Shown one piece after another: positions 55,016 to 63,826 of a stretch of 64,000 nucleotides of DNA (position 1 is its first letter; every line of letters starts with the position of its first letter). The stretch comes from Solen grandis. Lineage: Eukaryota > Mollusca > Bivalvia > Adapedonta > Solenidae. Position numbers and translations under genes: made by a program. Location of the stretch: NCBI GenBank assembly GCA_021229015.1, contig CM037778.1, forward strand, positions 84,150,848 to 84,214,847. The letters run 5' to 3'. The notes beneath the pieces were generated by a model, which saw nothing but the letters and a program-made list of their open reading frames with translations, was not told where the DNA came from and did no database searches.

Positions 55016-56218
55016 ATGGCTCAGGCAGATACAACTGATCTCCATGCTATCCAGGAAGCAGAGTTGCAGTACTTTGTAGAACAAGTACAGAGATCTGGTA
55101 GGTATAGTGTAACCCCATACCCTACAAGTACACCCATGTCCAACAATGGTGCTAGGCGTTTTGTACATGACACTCCTACACCTGTTAGGGAGTATGAGAG
55201 ACAGAATTTGGTTCCTAATACAGAACCTGTTCCTCCACCAAGACCACCCCCTCCCTTTCTCCCTGCAGCATATACATCTCAGTTTGAATCCTCTTTTACT
55301 GCAACCCATGCACGTATTCCTAAATTACCGCAGTTTACAGGAGAAGGTAAGCCTGGAGAATGTGAATTCGAAGTCTGGAAATATGACCTTAATTGTCTTT
55401 TACGTGGTGGCTTATACCCAAATCACATTTTATTGGAGGCCATTCGGACTAGTTTGAAGGGGAAAGCCCGCACTGTTCTTCTGCATTTGGGGGAATGGGC
55501 TTCAATTTCTGATATCATTGTTGAACTGGAAGCCATCTATGGTAATGTTGCTACTTCAGAGGGGCTTAAAGAGGAGTTTTATAGTGCAAAGCAACAGTCT
55601 CATGAATCTGTTGCTGAGTACAGCCTTAGATTGGAGAGACTCCTCACCAATGCCAATTTAGGCATAGACCGTTATACCAAAAATGACATGTTGAGGAATC
55701 GGCTGTGGTCTGGTCTTCTTGACAGCGATTTACGGAATGCCACTCGGTATAAATTTGAGTCCATTTCAGACTTCAATATCCTTCGTAGGGAACTACGGCA
55801 GATAGAGGAAGACTTCAAAGCCCACAAATCATCTTCTGCATCCATGTCAGCACCTAACCCTTCCCCTTCTGTCTCTTCTGCCCCAATCACATCAAGTTCT
55901 ACTGTTTCAAAAACTCCTTGCTCTGTAAACATGACTGCGGTGGAAAATAAGATCCTACACCAGTTAGGACTGACTGCACAGGTTAAAGCTCTAAATACTC
56001 GAGTTGGAGCAGTGGAGAAGGAGCTGTCACAACTCAAAAAGGGAATGTCTGGTTCTTCATCTTGGAACAATAGTAGTCGGTCTGATCGTGGTCGGTATTA
56101 TAGTGGGCCTCAATCCAGTAAAGGTCAGGATGTTCGGAAGTCTGAGTGTAGTTCTTCTTCCACAACTTCCTCTAAGGATGATTTAAACCGTCCAAGACCT
56201 CCAACCAAGGGCCAGTAG
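55016..56218 (+). CDS. Ty3-like retrotransposon Gag
   Basis: A 400-residue ORF with a Pro-rich N-terminus (residues about 68-85) and a retrotransposon gag domain from about 105 to 270: LPQFTGEGKPGECEFEVWKY, ALRTSLKGKAR-type helix, EFYSAKQQSHESVAEYSLRLE. The C-terminus is Ser-rich with no CCHC knuckle. The start is the ATG in atatggctcagg at 55016. The stop TAG (56216-56218) is followed at once by the protease in the -1 frame, a usual gag-pro arrangement. Confidence 0.8.
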   Translation: MAQADTTDLHAIQEAELQYFVEQVQRSGRYSVTPYPTSTPMSNNGARRFVHDTPTPVREYERQNLVPNTEPVPPPRPPPPFLPAAYTSQFESSFTATHARIPKLPQFTGEGKPGECEFEVWKYDLNCLLRGGLYPNHILLEAIRTSLKGKARTVLLHLGEWASISDIIVELEAIYGNVATSEGLKEEFYSAKQQSHESVAEYSLRLERLLTNANLGIDRYTKNDMLRNRLWSGLLDSDLRNATRYKFESISDFNILRRELRQIEEDFKAHKSSSASMSAPNPSPSVSSAPITSSSTVSKTPCSVNMTAVENKILHQLGLTAQVKALNTRVGAVEKELSQLKKGMSGSSSWNNSSRSDRGRYYSGPQSSKGQDVRKSECSSSSTTSSKDDLNRPRPPTKGQ

Positions 56219-56397
56219 GAGGTCAGGGAACTTATACAGGCTCTTTCATTGTTTCTCTTGTTGGTGATTCCAACCAGTCAGAAGTTTCAGTAAATGGTCA
56301 TTGCTGTAAAGCACTTATTGATTCGGGATCAATAGTAACCACTGTCAGTGAATCTTTCTTTATTTCACTTGCACCCTCTCCTGAGCTTCTTGCTTTA
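56219..56397 (+). pseudogene. Retroelement aspartic protease, truncated
   Basis: In the -1 frame relative to gag, GSFIVSLVGDSNQSEVSV leads to KALIDSGSIVTTVSESF, the catalytic Asp-Ser-Gly of retropepsin-like proteases. The reading frame is cut at about 56397, where the minus-strand polymerase B sequence begins. Reverse transcriptase, RNase H and integrase are absent. Confidence 0.7.
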
Positions 56398-58978
56398 GAA
56401 AATTTGCTCTTTGTACTTGTTCACGAATGGATACAGTGAGCAAATGTCAGCATACTTGATTTCTTCCTTGGTGGTTGTATCCACTTCATGGTACAATTGA
56501 ACGGCATTGGTTCGTCCACCAAACAAAGCATCCCGAGGTATAATAGGTTCTTGGAAGGGAAAGAAACGGTTCACAGTATCTCCGTATTCTGGTTCAATCT
56601 TGCATTTCTGATCAAAGTCACATTCCCACATTACAACTGTGTTGTAACCTTGTTGTGCCAAGTCTTTCAACCAAAATTTTATGGCATTGTATAACTGCTC
56701 CATAGTTTGAAGTGTGTAACCGTTCACACTGTCTCTCCTTGGGTAACATTTTGGACATCCGTGTGTCCAGCACCCCAAGAATTCGTATACGGTGTTCGTC
56801 TCTTTGTGGAATCCGTCAACGTAATAGGGTCCAATTTGTACTTCACCTCCATTTAATGCATGGCGAATGTGCTTATTCTCAATGGAAGCAGTTGTTTCTA
56901 TCCAACGATTCCCTTTGATTGAGTATCGAGTTTTGTTTGGATACCCGTCATCAGAGATTACAGCCAAGGTCTTTGGAGGCATTGAATTTTTACGCCAAGC
57001 TTTGTTGCACACTTGAGCTAGAGTGGTCGCTTCCAGGAACGGATCAATTTAGTCACTGGCCAACAGTTCTTTCCTAAACTCTCCACAACCTCGTCTCAAG
57101 ATGTCCACATCTGATTTGCAGTACTTTTGCATTTCTAACTGAAAGTGAAACACAGCCTTTTGTGCCACTTTTGCATTGTACCATTTCAGAAACGCTTCTC
57201 TCTTGTCAGGTTTCATGCTGTTGGGTCTGTAAAAATGTACGGGGAGATAGTCTCCAATGTAGTCGTGGTATTCATCCGTGTTGGCATAAAATGGAAACCA
57301 TCCTTTTGCCATCTCAGTCAATCCAAACGTGTCGGGGAAATCGGACAAAGGCATGTTGAGAAAACTCAGTGAGTCGATGAATCTCACTTGATGGGCTTTC
57401 ATCATTAGAATTTTGCTTCCATTCATGATCAATTCTGGTTTGACTGTATCATGTGTCAGTAAGTGCCTCAAAATAAACTGTGCATCGTATCCTTGTGAGT
57501 TGTGAGCAATCACTGTGGTACCTTTGTGACTGGGTTGAAACAGCCATGCACAAAATTCTGACAAAGTGTTGTTACCACGAAATATTTTTTCTTAGGCTCA
57601 TCCACAGCTTCGCATTTCTGACACGGGCTTTTCATGGATTGACACATACAGTCTCCACAAGCACGCTGAGCAACACAAAAGTTTGGTATATGTTCACCCA
57701 AATCAAATCGGCACTCAAAGTCAAAGAAGATGAAAGGTACAGTCGGTGACTTCATGTTCTCTGGTTCTTTGTACGTGGGGATATAACACTTATGTTCTGC
57801 ATCCACAACTGACTTGCAATACCTGCATTTCTTAGTGCCAGGACAGAGATGAATCTTCTTTGTGCCCACAACCATTTGACCACAGGTCTTGCAATTCCAT
57901 ACACTTTCACATGTTTTTTGTAGATTTTCCTGGTTTCGCTTTGTGCTGATCAAAACATTTCTGACTATGAAATGTTCTACCACAGTGACCACATGGAAAG
58001 AATCCTTCTTTTGGGCATAGTGTCGAGGCGTAACACAGACAAATGTTCTTGCACAAGTGAGCTTCTCTGTTATTATAACCGTAGTTACAGTGTTCACAGA
58101 AGTAGCTGCATCCCAGGAAACCAGTGATTGATGTAATGCAATCATAATGTTTATCATGATGATAAATGTGAATCACTTTGCTTTTGTCTGTCAGAGGTGG
58201 GTGATTGAACAACACGTCCATTTTCTCAAATTGTGGCCACACTTTGATCACATAGTCTGGATAAAGGTGGGCTTGAATCTTCTTGTATTCTTCTATACCA
58301 CAAGGTTGATTTGGACTAATGCCCACACTATCTAACAATGTCTTGGCTTTGAAGTAATTTTGCAGATTGTCTCATCAAATTCCATCGCTTATTCCAGGCT
58401 GTATCGTCCGTTTTATTGAGTTTACATATCCCTACCACAACTGATCGTGCCAAGCACATACTGTCGTGAACATTGTCTATCTTTACCATACTTCGTTTGA
58501 CTTTGGTCATATTCTCAATGCTCATGTGCGATCCAAACGTTCTCTTTCTTCTTTCACCACCTCCCTCAGGCATAATGACATGTGTCATTTCTAACTGGAG
58601 ATGCCCGTCATGAATCTCAAACTTGTGGTTGCTTTGTGATGCTTTCTCTTTCGTTCAACAGCGTATCTCCTGAAATGTGTGTTGCATTCCCGAACGGAAT
58701 GTGGATACCAAATGCTAGGTCAGGATGATTTATGGAGATACGAATTTGATCGTTGTCATTGACCCGTGCTTCTCTGTATAACTGTTTCACCATGTCATTG
58801 AAAAGTTGATGTGTAAATTCAAACGGTTTTTTATATCTTTCAAAAGTAACATCATACACGTGGCCATTCGTTATAAACTTTCTTGAAGTTCTCTGTGACC
58901 GTGGCTGTATGGAATAATATTCCCGTATATCTTTTTTGCAGGTGGCTCATCATCGCTGCTTTCTTCACTACTCGACAT
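56398..58978 (-). pseudogene. Protein-primed-type DNA polymerase B, frameshifted and 3'-truncated
   Basis: Minus-strand fragments run in order from an ATG at 58978 (MSSSEESSDDEPPAKK) through 58859-58617, 58588-58328, 58338-57907, 57880-57510, 57564-57049 and 57012-56395. At least six one-base shifts separate them. A Cys/His-rich N-terminal half is followed by exonuclease motifs FDFECRF (ExoI), AHNSQGYDAQFIL (ExoII) and YCKSDVDILR (ExoIII), then polymerase motif A ADICSLYP. Motifs B and C are missing because the sequence stops at the gag-protease junction. The type fits Polinton/Maverick, adintovirus or bidnavirus polymerases; which one is not resolved. Confidence 0.8.
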
Positions 58979-59004
58979 CGTTGTGATTATAAGTAAGTGA
59001 GGAA

Positions 59005-59060
59005 AGCTTTTTTATACATCTAAGCTCCGCCCACCTGATCTCAGGCCTATAAAGTGCGGT
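59005..59060. promoter_or_regulatory. Divergent promoter between polymerase B and CCHC genes
   Basis: On the minus strand a TATA box (TATAAAAAAG, 59016 to 59007) lies about 38 bp before the polymerase ATG at 58978. On the plus strand TATAAAG (59048-59054) lies about 66 bp before the ATG at 59114. About 30 bp separate the two TATA boxes, including a CCGCCCACCTGATCTCAGG stretch. Confidence 0.6.
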
Positions 59061-59113
59061 GTGACCCGTCCACTTCATCACTCTCAAACCTGATTCAGAC
59101 TGCTCTCTTCAGA

Positions 59114-59644
59114 ATGACCTGAAATACATTTGAGTTCTGGGTGAAAGGACAACTACAAGCTATCAGTGACAAGCTGATCAGACTAGAAACAGAAAGACAA
59201 GTGACATGCTACCGCTGTCAGGAAAAGGGGCATTATGCATCGGCATGTACGAAGAAAGCTTCAACACCTCAAACAGTACGGGTGTGCTACCGTTGTCATG
59301 AACCGGGACATTTTGTTTCTAATTGCCCAAAACCTGCAGTGTGCTACAGCTGTCACGAACAAGGCCACTTTGCATCCGCTTGTCCTAAGAAAGGAATGAA
59401 TAGTACTGTACCTACAGTAAATGCACAGGCGGACAGTGAAATGCAGAAAATGGACGTAGTTGAGACAGTGCCACAGACGGACAGTGATGTTGAGTTACTA
59501 GAGGCTGTCTCTGAGTTGGAGAAACCTACCGTAAAACCCAAGAAACGCAAGAGAAGCGTCAACACATGCATCGTGTGTCCTGAGGCTCACCCATCAACAA
59601 GCAGTACAGAGTGTAACCGACCAGCTAAGAAGCGAAAAATGTGA
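59114..59644 (+). CDS. CCHC zinc-knuckle protein, three knuckles
   Basis: Three C-x2-C-x4-H-x4-C knuckles occur in a row: CYRCQEKGHYASAC, CYRCHEPGHFVSNC and CYSCHEQGHFASAC. An acidic region and two basic nuclear-localisation-like clusters (KPKKRKRS, RPAKKRKM at the C-terminus) follow. These knuckles bind single-stranded nucleic acid in retroviral nucleocapsids and CNBP-type proteins. The only upstream in-frame ATG (59114) is followed by a TGA at codon 3, so the N-terminus is either broken or starts at GTG 59141. AATAAA at 59752-59757 is the likely poly(A) signal. It is divergent from polymerase B. Confidence 0.7.
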
Positions 59645-59780
59645 CATTTGAACACTAGACTCGAAAACAAAGTTGTGTTACGTTCATTGTTTGCTGTATG
59701 ACCCAAGTTTAATTCATTGTTGCTGTATGACACATGTTTGTTGTTAAACACAATAAAAATCATATGACAATTGTATTAGT

Positions 59781-59818
59781 TATCCTTTCTACATCATTGT
59801 AATGGTCCTGAAAAGGAC
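59781..59818 (-). terminator. Histone-type 3' stem-loop and downstream element (minus strand)
   Basis: On the minus strand GGTCCTTTTCAGGACC (59818 to 59803) is a six-pair stem with a four-base loop, matching the histone mRNA stem-loop pattern GGYYYT-NNNN-ARRRCC. AGAAAGGATA (59790-59781) about 13 bases further on resembles the histone downstream element that pairs with U7 snRNA. It begins about 20 bases after the stop of the small minus-strand gene. An AATAAA (59829-59824) lies between stop and stem-loop. Confidence 0.6.
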
Positions 59819-59838
59819 CGTTATTTATTGAGAAGTGT

Positions 59839-60039
59839 CTAGCACTCACTCAAATACAAATACCGCCAGTAATGCCTGCTGGCTTCTGGATATGCCAGGT
59901 AAAACCCTGACAAATCCGGGTACAATGGCAAAGGGGGTAAACTCGGGTACAAGTTGACACCCTCTTCCTTGACTTCTACTTTCTTCTCCTTTCGTAACGC
60001 CTTCCTTGCACGTCGGAATAACTTACGAAGGAACTTCAT
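59839..60039 (-). CDS. Small basic/Pro-rich protein with histone-type 3' end
   Basis: A 66-residue ORF from an ATG in good context (cttcaccATGAAG, 60039). The N-terminus is very basic (MKFLRKLFRRARKALRKEKK), the middle acidic, then Tyr/Pro-rich (LYPSLPPLPLYP) and aromatic at the end. A TATA box on the minus strand (TATAAAT, 60079-60073) lies about 40 bp before the ATG. The frame is open further upstream to 60144 with a hydrophobic stretch, but no suitable ATG exists there and the TATA lies inside it. Function is unknown. Confidence 0.55.
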   Translation of the reverse strand: MKFLRKLFRRARKALRKEKKVEVKEEGVNLYPSLPPLPLYPDLSGFYLAYPEASRHYWRYLYLSEC

Positions 60040-60241
60040 GGTGAAGAATGAATACATACACAGCATTACACAATTTATAGTCAAGAAAAAGTAGGTTAGT
60101 AGGTCAATCCACTTCAGGTCAAGGCCAAAGGCAATGCTATCCAACTCAGGTCAAGGTCGAACACATCATTTTTTTATTGGATGAAAAATAACGTTCTCTG
60201 ATTGGTGTGCGCCAACACAAGAAAGTAGGTCAATCCGGTAC

Positions 60242-60248
60242 TATAAAA
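60242..60248 (+). promoter_or_regulatory. TATA box of small plus-strand gene
   Basis: TATAAAA is 40 bp before the ATG at 60282, the same spacing as in two other genes of this locus. An inverted CCAAT (tgattggtg, about 60200) lies upstream. Confidence 0.6.
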
Positions 60249-60281
60249 CAGTGCACATACTCTATTATTCATGATTGAAAC

Positions 60282-60617
60282 ATGAGACCGTACACACGAA
60301 TGTGCACCCCAGACTTGCTAAAATTGTTCCTCGACAATCCCAGCTATGAGGAACAAGAGTGCGACCCAGACAGCTATCACGACCGAGTTGAGGTGTGTGA
60401 TCAATATCTCACTCTTTTAAAAAGGGGAGATCTCCCTAACTACCTGTCAGTTACCTTTGAAGATGTACCATCTACCCTACTACAGGGATCGGGAGACAGC
60501 CTGAACTTCATAGGTGACAAGGATCTAACCCATTGTCATTTGCATCTCCTTGCAGGATGGATGAAGAGATATGTGATGGGATGGGACTGTACAACGTGTG
60601 GTATGGACCACAATTAA
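60282..60617 (+). CDS. 111-residue protein with Cys/His cluster and histone-type 3' end
   Basis: The ORF starts MRPYTRMCTPDLL, is acidic in the middle (YEEQECDPDSYHDR) and ends in a Cys/His-rich segment (THCHLHLL...WDCTTCGMDH), a possible zinc site. No family is recognised. The ATG at 60282 is preceded by a short upstream ORF (ATG 60271). The stop at 60615-60617 is 13 bases before a histone-type stem-loop. Context suggests a regulatory or accessory gene of the polymerase B unit; that is inference. Confidence 0.6.
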   Translation: MRPYTRMCTPDLLKLFLDNPSYEEQECDPDSYHDRVEVCDQYLTLLKRGDLPNYLSVTFEDVPSTLLQGSGDSLNFIGDKDLTHCHLHLLAGWMKRYVMGWDCTTCGMDHN

Positions 60618-60630
60618 TAAGAAACAAAAC

Positions 60631-60668
60631 GGCCCTTTTCAGGGCCAACCCAAATGTCTTGAAAGGAC
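60631..60668 (+). terminator. Histone-type 3' stem-loop and downstream element (plus strand)
   Basis: GGCCCTTTTCAGGGCC (60631-60646) is followed by AACCCA, like the cleavage region ACCCA of metazoan histone genes, and then GAAAGGAC (60661-60668), a purine-rich element in the usual position. Compared with the minus-strand copy it has one compensatory change (C-G here, T-A there). An AATAAA at 60735-60740 lies downstream as a possible backup. Confidence 0.65.
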
Positions 60669-60923
60669 ATTTTACAATTGTCAATCCCCCTTTAACTTAC
60701 ATAACGTTAAGAAGTGGTCCTCCTTTAACTAAGAAATAAAACATGACGTCAAAATGACAATATTGCGTCATTCGAATGTTTGGTATACTCTTTCTCTCTA
60801 TCCGATCTTAAGTCATCTTAGTTAGATTTAACAGGTAGGACATGTTTTTTATTACATGCAACATACGGTACCATAAATCTTTTTTTGTATATAGTACCAT
60901 AAATTTTCGATTTCGGTACCGTG

Positions 60924-60992
60924 GTGGCAGTATGGTACCTCGGTACCATAAAAAAAATAATTTATGGTACCGAGGGTACCATACTGCCACCC
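60924..60992. repeat. Long foldback, 30-bp stem
   Basis: The left arm 60924-60953 (GGTGGCAGTATGGTACC...) and the right arm 60962-60992 are perfect inverted repeats except for one bulged base, with an 8-base A-rich loop. Related gtaccataaa pieces lie just to the left (60870-60905). It may be a foldback MITE or a terminal hairpin of the neighbouring virus-like unit. Confidence 0.65.
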
Positions 60993-61185
60993 TTCACTAC
61001 TAATATACTTATTAGAGCCTTATTAGAGCTATGACCTTCAAAGTTTGGATGTTAGGTACAGTTTTTGTGCTTAGATGATCTTGCTGTAATGCATAGATAA
61101 TGTTTTCACTATGACTCGTAATACAATAATTGGCATTGAGGCAATGTTTCTCAGGCGAGCGATTCAGGATCATCAGGCCCTCTTG
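60993..61185 (-). mobile_element. Helitron-like element fragment
   Basis: A minus-strand head (caggcgagcgattcaggatcatcaggccctcttg) ends at 61185. The body resembles the 48.85-48.95 kb segment (gatcttgctgtaatgcatag, gactcgtaatacaataattggc). The tail end is not identified. Confidence 0.55.
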
Positions 61186-61737
61186 TTAAACTCAAATTGA
61201 CCCTTGATGTTTAAGAACTTGAGAGATTAGATATTTGATGTGTGGCATTGTCTTATGAACCTTTAACAGTTTGTTCAAATAATGACCATGGGGTCGAAAT
61301 TGGCCCGCCCAGGGGTCACTTGATTTTACATAAACTTTTATAGGAAAAACTAGAAAAATCAAGTCAGAAACCACAATGCCTAGAGTTTAGATATTTGATG
61401 TGTTATATTGCCTATTTGACCTCTACCAAGTTTGTTTAAATCATAGCCGGGGGGGGGGGGGGGGGGGGGGGGGGCAAAATTGACCCCTCCCCAGGGGTAC
61501 CTTGATTTAGCATATATTGGAAAACTGGAAAAAAATCTTCTGATAGAAACCCCAAGGCCTAGAGTTAAGATATTTGTCGTGTAACATAGCTTAGTAGACC
61601 CCTACCAATTTTGTTCAAATGATGGCCCAGGGTAAAAAATAAAAACTACTGGCCAGATTTCAAAATGTTTTAGTATAGATGTTTCTTGGGTAACCCTATA
61701 CTCACCAGAGCGATTTAGGGCCTCTATAGCCCTCTTG
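61186..61737 (-). mobile_element. Helitron-like element copy with poly-G tract
   Basis: The minus-strand head (agagcgatttagggcctctatagccctcttg) ends at 61737. Three monomers of about 170 bp contain 'ttagatatttgatgtgt', 'caaattgacccc' and 'ggggtcacttgatttt'. A G-run of about 26 bases (61449-61474) interrupts one of them. Confidence 0.6.
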
Positions 61738-61739
61738 AT

Positions 61740-62178
61740 CATCTACATAGTGTATTATCAGTCAAATAGTGTATTATCAGTAAATCTGTAGTTTCATTTT
61801 AACATGTATAAAGGTATGGTTAATATACGGTTGCACAAAAATATTATTATACATTCCTCTCTTGTGTATTCTTAGATGGACTGATTTTCACCTAGCAAAA
61901 CATTGCCAAATAACCAATCGCAGGGCCCAAAGCAACATCACATCAGTCCTTAAATATACATCAATTTAAGTACCTAGTTGAAATATGCTAACAACTTGAC
62001 ACTGGAAAACTACATGATTGATCAGTTTGATTTCTTAGAATTAAGAACCCGAAGGCTTTCTACAGGTTTCTTAATTGTCAACACTGGAATATACACACAA
62101 ACATGGATTTGTTATGCTTTCAAACACTTCAATATGTATGATTGACAAAAAAATTTAGAATGTTATCCAAGTAACGGT
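61740..62178. other. No gene recognised
   Basis: AT-rich DNA; a short direct repeat (gtgtattatcagt, twice at 61750-61780) is the only structure seen. Confidence 0.4.
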
Positions 62179-62181
62179 TTT

Positions 62182-63028
62182 TAGCTCACCTGAGCACAAC
62201 GTGCTCAAGGGTGAGCTTTTGTGATCGCCCGGCGTCCGTCGTGAACATTGGCTTGATAACACACTAGAGGCCATATTTTTAGGCCAATCTTTATGAAACT
62301 TGCTCAGAATGTTTGTCTCCATAAAATCTTGGACAAGTTCGAAATTGGGTCAGGTGGGGTCAAAAAGTAGGTTACGGGGTAAAGTCTAATAAAAAAAACC
62401 TTGTTAACACTCTAGAGGCCACATTTTTGGCCAGATCTACATGAAACTTGCTCAGAATGTTTGTCTCCATAAAATCTTGGACAAGTTCGAAATTGGGTCA
62501 TGTGGGGTGTCATGTGGGGTCAAAGAGTAGGTCACGAAGTCAAATCTAAGAAAAACCTTGTTAACACTCTAGAGGCCACATTTTTAACCCAATCTTCATG
62601 AAACTTGGTCAGAATGTTTGTCTCCATAAACTCTTGGACAAGTTTGAATTAAGGTCATGTGGGGGGTCAAAATGTAGGTCATGAGGTCAAATCTTAGAAA
62701 AACCTTGATAACACTCTAGAGGCACATTTTTGGCCCAATCTTTATTAAACTTGATCAGAATGTTTGTTTCCATAAAATCTTGGACCATTTCGAATTTGGG
62801 TAATGTGGGGTCAAAAAGTAGGTCATGAAGTCAAATTTTAGAAAAACCTTGATAACACCTAGAGCATTTTTGCAATCTTATAAACTTGTCAGAATGTTTT
62901 TCCATAAAATTTTGGACAAGTTCAAACGTGGGTCATGTGGGGTCAAAAAGTAGGTCAATATGAAAAATCCAACATATGTTGCTCATTTATAATCAAGTGA
63001 GCGATTCAAGGCCATAATGACCCTCTTG
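62182..63028 (-). mobile_element. Helitron-like element, 140-bp ladder subfamily
   Basis: The minus-strand tail TAGCTCACCTGAGCACAACG is at 62182 and the head (gtgagcgattcaaggccataatgaccctcttg) ends at 63028. About five monomers match those at 47.65-48.6 kb. T-runs flank both ends. Confidence 0.75.
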
Positions 63029-63149
63029 TTTTTAAGTTAACACTAACCACTAACCGATTTATAATTCATATTAAACACAATATTGAAGACCGGATCGTCG
63101 GGACTTGGGTTATATGATTTACTATGCTTTTGTCTTCGAGAGTATGAAG

Positions 63150-63400
63150 ATGGCTTGTAGAGAAACGTACGCCTCGGGAGCGGGGGTCTTAGGTTCGATT
63201 ACAGGCCACGATATTCCATAGTCGTAAAAATGGTACTGGAATGGTACTGGTTTAAAATCCTTGATTGGCGTTCAGCAAATAAGATTAGTTTAAGAACCGG
63301 TTGAAGGATATTGTGACTGGGTGTGGTACCTTGCCACATGCCTACGCTGTGCTAGTGCAGTGTTGCAGCTTTGTCTCAAGACTGAAATGACTGAAGTTGT
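63150..63400 (+). mobile_element. tRNA-related SINE, plus strand
   Basis: The tRNA-like head is tggcttgtagagaaacgtacgcctcgggagc, with a B-box-like ggttcgattacag. It is followed by a body that includes gattggcgttcagcaaataag. It is decayed, and the A-box is weak. Confidence 0.5.
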
Positions 63401-63652
63401 ATTTGGGTTTACCGTCGCTGCGATAGTATTTCAATCATATAGCAACGTCAAGCTAATTACAGGTGGAGGAAGACCCCGAGTACACAGAGGTACCCGGGTA
63501 GAACAACCGACCTACCGCAAGGCAGCTGGAAGGCTTCCTCACATGAAAAATCCGTAGTCCCTACCAGGATTCGAACCCACAGCGGTGAGGGGCTGAGAGA
63601 TTTGTAGTCCACGACTGTAACCGCTAGGCCACGGCTGCCCCTGACTGAAGTA
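63400..63652 (-). mobile_element. tRNA-derived SINE, minus strand
   Basis: On the minus strand from about 63645 a tRNA-like head reads gggcagccgtggcctagcgg, with B-box GTGGGTTCGAATCC. It is followed by the body (tttttcatgtgaggaagcc), a Cys-site-like tggcggaag region and the 3' module (cacctgtaattagcttgacg). This is the most intact SINE in the window. Two ORFs over it are not genes. Confidence 0.8.
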
Positions 63653-63826
63653 CTGTCGATTGGACGTAAAATCCAACGACGTAAAATCCAACAAAACTTC
63701 CTGTAATACACTAATGAACTACATTAAATATTCAGTTTTATGTTGCGGTCTGTTTTAAATTAGCAAAATTCCATCATTTTTATTTGATAAAGTAACCCAC
63801 AATGGCAGAGCTATTGGCGTATTTGG

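Noticed and set aside
60533..60739. 68-codon ORF overlapping the 111-residue gene
   Set aside because: It starts inside the gene in another frame and runs through the histone-type stem-loop, so a processed transcript would not contain it. A frameshifted continuation is possible but less likely.
63321..63711. ORFs of 78 and 84 codons on both strands
   Set aside because: They overlap a tRNA-derived SINE and encode the SINE body and tRNA-like head.
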